DNA of 64,000 nucleotides from Planctomycetota bacterium (GTDB taxonomy: Bacteria; Planctomycetota; UBA1135; GCA-002686595), in contig JAIOPM010000013.1 of NCBI GenBank assembly GCA_021413885.1, positions 126,001-190,000 of the forward strand, read 5' to 3'. A program made the translations under genes and the position numbers. This document shows, piece by piece, positions 60,526 to 64,000 of the stretch (within the stretch, counting starts at the first letter, position 1; each line of letters opens with the position of its first letter). Below the pieces are notes generated by a model. It was given only the letters and a program-made list of their open reading frames with translations, made no database searches and was not told the origin of the DNA.

Positions 60526-61572
60526 TCAGGGCTCGAGCGCCGCGAGCACGTCGTCGACCGCGAGGTCGCGCATGCAGACGTTGCCGTTCGGGTGCTCGCA
60601 CTTGCGCGCGAAGCACGGCGCGCACGGCGGGGAAGTTCTCGTCGTCAGCGCGACGTGCGGCGAACCGGACCCAAGCGGCCACGGGCCGGTGCGTTCCGCG
60701 CTCTGCGGTCCTTCGAGACAGACGACGGGCAGTCCGCTCGTCCACGCGAGGTGCATCGGGCCCGAATCGCAACCGACGAAGCGCGCACCGCGCGCGGCGG
60801 CCGCGACGAAGAACGCGGCGAGCTCGCGCAAGCCGCGTTGCGCGACCCAATGGCGGACGCGATCAACGCCGGCGAGTTCGAGCTCGAGGCTCGCGCCACT
60901 CTCGCGTTCGGTCGGCCCCGACAACACGACGACGCAGCGCCCGTGCGCCGCGAGCCGCCGCGCGAGATTCGCCGCGTGCTCGGCCGGCCACGCGCGCACG
61001 TCGCCCGGAGTTCCGAGTGCGAGGATCACCGCGTCGCGCGCTTCGGGCAGGAAGCTCCGCCGGAGTTCCTCGCCGCGCACGCGTTCGTCGCGCGAGAGCT
61101 CGAGATCGAAGCGCGCCTCGACTTCGCCGCCGCACACTTCGCGCGCGAGCGCGAGCACACGGTCGACCGCATGCGGCCCGCGGCTCGGCTCCGCGCGCGC
61201 GTGCATCGCGAACGCGCCGAGCGGCTCGCGCCAATCGCCCCACGCCGCGCCGACGCGTTCGCCGGAACCGGCGACCAACGCCGCGGCCGCGCTCTTCAAG
61301 TTGCCTTGCGCATCGATCACGCGCGTCGGTGCGAAGCTCGCGAGCTCCTCGCGCAATCCGAGCCACGCGCGCGCGCCGCCGTCGCGTTCGAACTCGAAGA
61401 CGCGTTCGAGCCGAGCGAGCGGCCGCACCAACTCCGCGTACTCCCGTTGGATCACCCACGCGAGCCGCGCAGTCGGGAAGCGCGACGCGAGCGCGTGGTA
61501 GAGCGGCAATGCATGCACCACGTCGCCGAGATGCGACAGCCGCACGAGAACGATACGCTCTGACGAAGCCAA
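60526..61572 (-). CDS. GT9 glycosyltransferase, heptosyltransferase-type
   Basis: 348 residues with the two-domain GT-B fold of family 9. ERIVLVRLSHLGDVVHALPL at the N-terminus and FVGCDSGPMHLAWTSGLPVV in the nucleotide domain are defining; PWPLGSG and PCAPCFARKCEHP near the C-terminus are also typical, with Cys residues that may hold a metal or disulfide. GT9 enzymes add heptose to lipopolysaccharide core in the cytosol. The start is TTG 61572, nine bases after TATCAT; that element overlaps the start codon of the divergent sensor kinase. It links to the lipopolysaccharide genes at 45-50 kb by function only. Confidence 0.85.
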   Translation of the reverse strand: MASSERIVLVRLSHLGDVVHALPLYHALASRFPTARLAWVIQREYAELVRPLARLERVFEFERDGGARAWLGLREELASFAPTRVIDAQGNLKSAAAALVAGSGERVGAAWGDWREPLGAFAMHARAEPSRGPHAVDRVLALAREVCGGEVEARFDLELSRDERVRGEELRRSFLPEARDAVILALGTPGDVRAWPAEHAANLARRLAAHGRCVVVLSGPTERESGASLELELAGVDRVRHWVAQRGLRELAAFFVAAAARGARFVGCDSGPMHLAWTSGLPVVCLEGPQSAERTGPWPLGSGSPHVALTTRTSPPCAPCFARKCEHPNGNVCMRDLAVDDVLAALEP

Positions 61573-61587
61573 CGCCCGCGCATGATA
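61573..61587. promoter_or_regulatory. Interlocked divergent starts and promoter
   Basis: Only nine bases separate the start codons at 61572 (minus) and 61582 (plus). The leftward -10, TATCAT (61587-61582), lies on top of the kinase ATG. The best rightward element, TACGCT (61554-61559), lies within the GT9 coding sequence. Each promoter is thus inside the other gene, and the two should interfere. Confidence 0.5.
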
Positions 61588-63537
61588 CGCCGCATCTCGA
61601 CCAAGCTCCTCCTCGCGGTGCTCGCCGCCGTGGTGGTTCCGTTCCTCGGCTTCGCGGCGTTCGTCAATTGGGAGATGGCGGAGCGCCTCTCGCGCGAGGT
61701 CGTGCTCGATTCGTTGGAAGGCTTGGCGCTCGACCTCGCCTCCCAACTCGACGGCGATCTCGAAGACCACGCGCGGCAGATCCAGCACTGGTCGCGCGAC
61801 CGCATCTGCCAATACGCGATCGAGGAATCCGCGCGCGACGACCAGGCGGGCGAATCGAAGACGACCTTTCGGCTGTTGCTCGGCGAGCGCTTCGACGAAG
61901 CCAAACTCGCGTGGCCCGAGTACGACCTGCTGGTGTTGATCGACGGCCGCGGGCGTTTCGTCGTCTCGACCAACCTCGACGAGCACGGCGACGTCCTGAG
62001 CGACGAACGTTGGAGTTCCCTGCGCTCGCGAGCCTGGTCCGCCGAGCCGTGGTTCGCCGACGCGCTCGCCGGTCGCGTCGCGCCGCTCGATTGGCGGCCG
62101 AGTCGCTACCTCGGAACGACCGCCAGCACGCACCCGGAGAACTTCGAACTCGGTTGGGCCGTGCCGGTCTTCGAGAAGCCCGACCTCGAGGGCGACGACG
62201 CTGCGAACGACGCCGTGCCGCAACCGGTGATCGGCGTGCTGCTCGGACTCGTCAATTGGACGCACGTCCAGAACCAGATCGAGCCGACCGTTCTGAAGAA
62301 CTACTTCCAAGGCCTCGTCGGTCCCGACGGCAAACCCTCCGCGTACGCGTGGGTGTGGGGCGCCGACGGCGACACGATCATCGCGCACCGCGACATCGCG
62401 CTCTACGGCAAGAGCGTGTCGCGCGACGTCGGCTTGCCCCAGATGGTTGCGGCGGTGCAGGACTCCGACGGCGGGCTCTACCCCGAGTACACGTTCAACG
62501 GCAAGAAGAAGAACGCGGCGTTCCGGCGTTGCGCGGGAGCGGAGCGCGACGGTTTCCGTTGGGTCGTCGGCGTCGGCATCGACAACGACGACATCTACGC
62601 GGCGGCGAACGAGCTCCGAGCGACGTTGTTCAAGGCGACCGGCGTCGTGGTGTTGATCGCGGTGCTGTTGACGATGGTGATCGCGCGGCGCACGACGGCG
62701 CCGATCGTCGAGCTCGAGGCGCACACGCGGCGAGTCGCGTCGGGCGATCTGTCGGCGCGCGTCGAAGTGCGTTCGCGGGACGAGCTCGGCGAGCTCGCCT
62801 CCGCCTTCAACCGCATGACCGCTGATCTCGCCGAGAGCCGCACGAAACTCGTGCGCGCCGAGAAGGACGCCGCGTGGCGCGAGATGGCGCGCCAAGTCGC
62901 GCACGACATCAAGAATCCGTTGACGCCGATCCAACTCTCGCTCGACCTCGCGCGCCGCGCGAAGGCCGAGGGCCGCGCGGACTTCGACGCGATCTTCGAG
63001 CGCACGACCGACACGATCTCGCGCCAGGTCAGGCACCTGCGCGACATCGCGGCCGATTTCCACGCATTGACCGGCGCCGAGCACGCGAAGCCGCAGGTCT
63101 TCGAGGCGTGGACGTTGATGGGCGAGGTGCTCGAGCTGTACGCGGCGTGGGCGGCCGAGCTCGGCGTCGTCGTCGAACGCGGCGGAAGCGGCGGCAAGGT
63201 GCGCGTCGATCCCGCGCTGTTGCGCCGCGTGCTCCAGAACTTGGTGTCGAACGCGCTGCAAGCGATGCCGTCGGGCGGCGCGCTCGCGGTGAGCATCGAG
63301 ACGCGCGACGAACGCGTCGTCATCGAAGTGCGCGATACCGGAGTCGGCCTCGATGCGGAGGCGAAGCGCCACCTCTTCGAGCCGTACTTCACCACGCGTT
63401 CGAGCGGCACCGGACTCGGGCTCGCGATCGCGAAACGCGTGATCGAGGAGATGGGCGGTTCGATCGAGCTCGTCGACAACACGCCGCCGCCCGGCACGCT
63501 CGCGCGCGTCTCGCTCGCGCGGTACACGGAGACCTAG
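61582..63537 (+). CDS. NtrY-like sensor histidine kinase
   Basis: 651 residues. Helix 1 (about 8-28), a large periplasmic sensor (29-345) with a dCache-like core (YDLLVLIDGRGRFVVSTNLD, then GLYPEYTFNGKKKNAAFRR), helix 2 (about 347-366), HAMP, then the kinase. The H-box is AHDIKNPLTPIQLSL with His441, the NtrY-type form; the N-box is NLVSNALQAMP; DTGVGLD, FEPYFTTR and GTGLGLAI complete the ATP site. It autophosphorylates on sensing a small ligand; the ligand is unknown. No response regulator lies beside it. Downstream is an epimerase gene two bases after its stop, so they are probably co-transcribed. Confidence 0.9.
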   Translation: MIRRISTKLLLAVLAAVVVPFLGFAAFVNWEMAERLSREVVLDSLEGLALDLASQLDGDLEDHARQIQHWSRDRICQYAIEESARDDQAGESKTTFRLLLGERFDEAKLAWPEYDLLVLIDGRGRFVVSTNLDEHGDVLSDERWSSLRSRAWSAEPWFADALAGRVAPLDWRPSRYLGTTASTHPENFELGWAVPVFEKPDLEGDDAANDAVPQPVIGVLLGLVNWTHVQNQIEPTVLKNYFQGLVGPDGKPSAYAWVWGADGDTIIAHRDIALYGKSVSRDVGLPQMVAAVQDSDGGLYPEYTFNGKKKNAAFRRCAGAERDGFRWVVGVGIDNDDIYAAANELRATLFKATGVVVLIAVLLTMVIARRTTAPIVELEAHTRRVASGDLSARVEVRSRDELGELASAFNRMTADLAESRTKLVRAEKDAAWREMARQVAHDIKNPLTPIQLSLDLARRAKAEGRADFDAIFERTTDTISRQVRHLRDIAADFHALTGAEHAKPQVFEAWTLMGEVLELYAAWAAELGVVVERGGSGGKVRVDPALLRRVLQNLVSNALQAMPSGGALAVSIETRDERVVIEVRDTGVGLDAEAKRHLFEPYFTTRSSGTGLGLAIAKRVIEEMGGSIELVDNTPPPGTLARVSLARYTET

Positions 63538-63539
63538 AG

Positions 63540-64000
63540 TTGCCGCGTGCGGTGTTCCTGACCGGCGCGTCGGGTTTCGTCGGCGGCCGGCTCGCGCAGA
63601 GTTTCGCGAGCGACGGCTGGCGCGTGCACGCGTTGGTGCGTGAGGGTTCGAAGTGCGCCGAGCTCGAGGCCGCGGGCGTCGTGCTCCACCGCGGCGACCT
63701 GCGCGAGCGAGCGGCGGTCGCCCGCGTCGTCGCCGCCGTGTGCGCGGTCGAGCGCGAGCCCGCGATCGTCCACTGCGCCGCGGTGATCAGCTACCGCACG
63801 CGCGACGCGGCGTTGCAGCGCGCGGTCAACGTCGAAGGGACGCGCAACGTACTCGACGCGTGTCGTAGCGCGCGCATCGGCCGCATCGTGCACGTCAGTT
63901 CCGTCGTCGCGGTCGGCCATTCGCCCGCGACCGACGTCCTGCTCGACGAGGACGCGCCGTTCAACGGCGCGGAGCTCGCGGTCGACTACGTAACGACGAA
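63540..64000 (+). CDS. NAD-dependent epimerase/dehydratase, N-terminal part
   Basis: The first 153 codons are visible; the rest is beyond the edge. It is an extended short-chain dehydrogenase: FLTGASGFVGGRL is the Gly-rich NAD site, HRGDLRE and IVHCAAVISY follow, VNVEGTRNVLDAC and HVSSVVAVGH are the core strands, and DYVTTK at the very edge supplies the catalytic Tyr-x3-Lys. Members act on nucleotide sugars, sterols or flavonoid-like ketones. Start is either TTG 63540 or, better matching family length, GTG 63552. Codons are in frame with no stop to the window end. Confidence 0.85.
   Translation, partial: MPRAVFLTGASGFVGGRLAQSFASDGWRVHALVREGSKCAELEAAGVVLHRGDLRERAAVARVVAAVCAVEREPAIVHCAAVISYRTRDAALQRAVNVEGTRNVLDACRSARIGRIVHVSSVVAVGHSPATDVLLDEDAPFNGAELAVDYVTT

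Noticed and set aside
1-64000. Mobile elements, prophage, toxin-antitoxin or restriction genes
   Set aside because: I found no transposase, integrase, phage structural or restriction-type protein, no terminal repeats, and no visible shift in base composition.

Overview
The window is 64 kb of very G+C-rich, densely packed bacterial chromosome. I see about 45 protein genes, no gene-free stretch longer than about 275 bases, and no RNA gene, CRISPR array, transposase or prophage gene. The organism is a diderm that makes lipopolysaccharide: it has WaaP-type kinases, an LpxL-type acyltransferase, an LptF/LptG pair and a GT9 heptosyltransferase-type enzyme. The mix also includes secreted TPR-CHAT proteins, lipoprotein sulfatase-fold enzymes, squalene-cyclase-type repeats linked to ExbB/ExbD, and many multi-membrane glycosyltransferases. 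Together with the rarity of Shine-Dalgarno sites this fits Planctomycetota best. That placement is inference from gene content; no marker gene settles it.

Layout. 1-3.1 kb: start of a soluble transhydrogenase (sthA), an HDOD protein, a membrane protein, a lipid-sugar kinase and a methyltransferase. 3.1-10.6 kb: an STT3-type oligosaccharyltransferase, a TehB-like methyltransferase, a GT-C glycosyltransferase and two tandem lipoprotein sulfatase-fold enzymes. 10.8-14 kb: PcrA/UvrD helicase and a sigma-54 AAA+ activator with no DNA-binding domain. 14-19.3 kb: two GT-C enzymes, a methyltransferase and a GtrB/DPM1-type GT2. 19.6-30.3 kb: a cupin, a JmjC-like protein, two tandem exported TPR-CHAT putative proteases and an aryl-CoA hydroxylase/reductase fusion. 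30.3-37.2 kb: a DUF4253 protein, a YdcF/SanA protein and three GT-C enzymes. 37.3-43.4 kb: two tandem membrane-anchored carboxypeptidase-regulatory-repeat proteins and an M3 peptidase. 43.5-49.9 kb: an FHA-like membrane protein, a DUF4304 protein and the lipopolysaccharide cluster. 49.9-60.5 kb: an envelope module with a ConA-like protein, a TPR lipoprotein, and an operon of TPR protein, ExbB, ExbD, a TonB-like chimera and a small anchored protein. 60.5-64 kb: GT9 enzyme, NtrY-like kinase and the start of an NAD-dependent epimerase.

How the genes fit together. Most are for building or energising the cell envelope. The GT2 could supply polyprenyl-phosphate sugars to the GT-C enzymes, and the STT3 protein could transfer finished glycans to protein. 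The strongest candidate for an undescribed system is the 52.3-60.5 kb operon. It pairs ExbB and ExbD with an 1108-residue protein that joins a TolB-like propeller, a TonB-type membrane helix with the S-x3-H signature, a long Ala/Pro/Glu linker and a squalene-cyclase-type alpha/alpha toroid. It follows a promoter buried in a double palindrome and has a long structured leader, unlike its neighbours. The second candidate is the pair of exported TPR-CHAT proteins with intact His/Cys dyads.

A genome-wide style is visible: at about fourteen starts a TANNNT element lies only 6-11 bases before the start codon, which predicts leaderless or nearly leaderless mRNAs. Two divergent gene pairs have their promoters compressed into 22 and 9 bases. 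Several gene families occur as tandem pairs, pointing to repeated local duplication.
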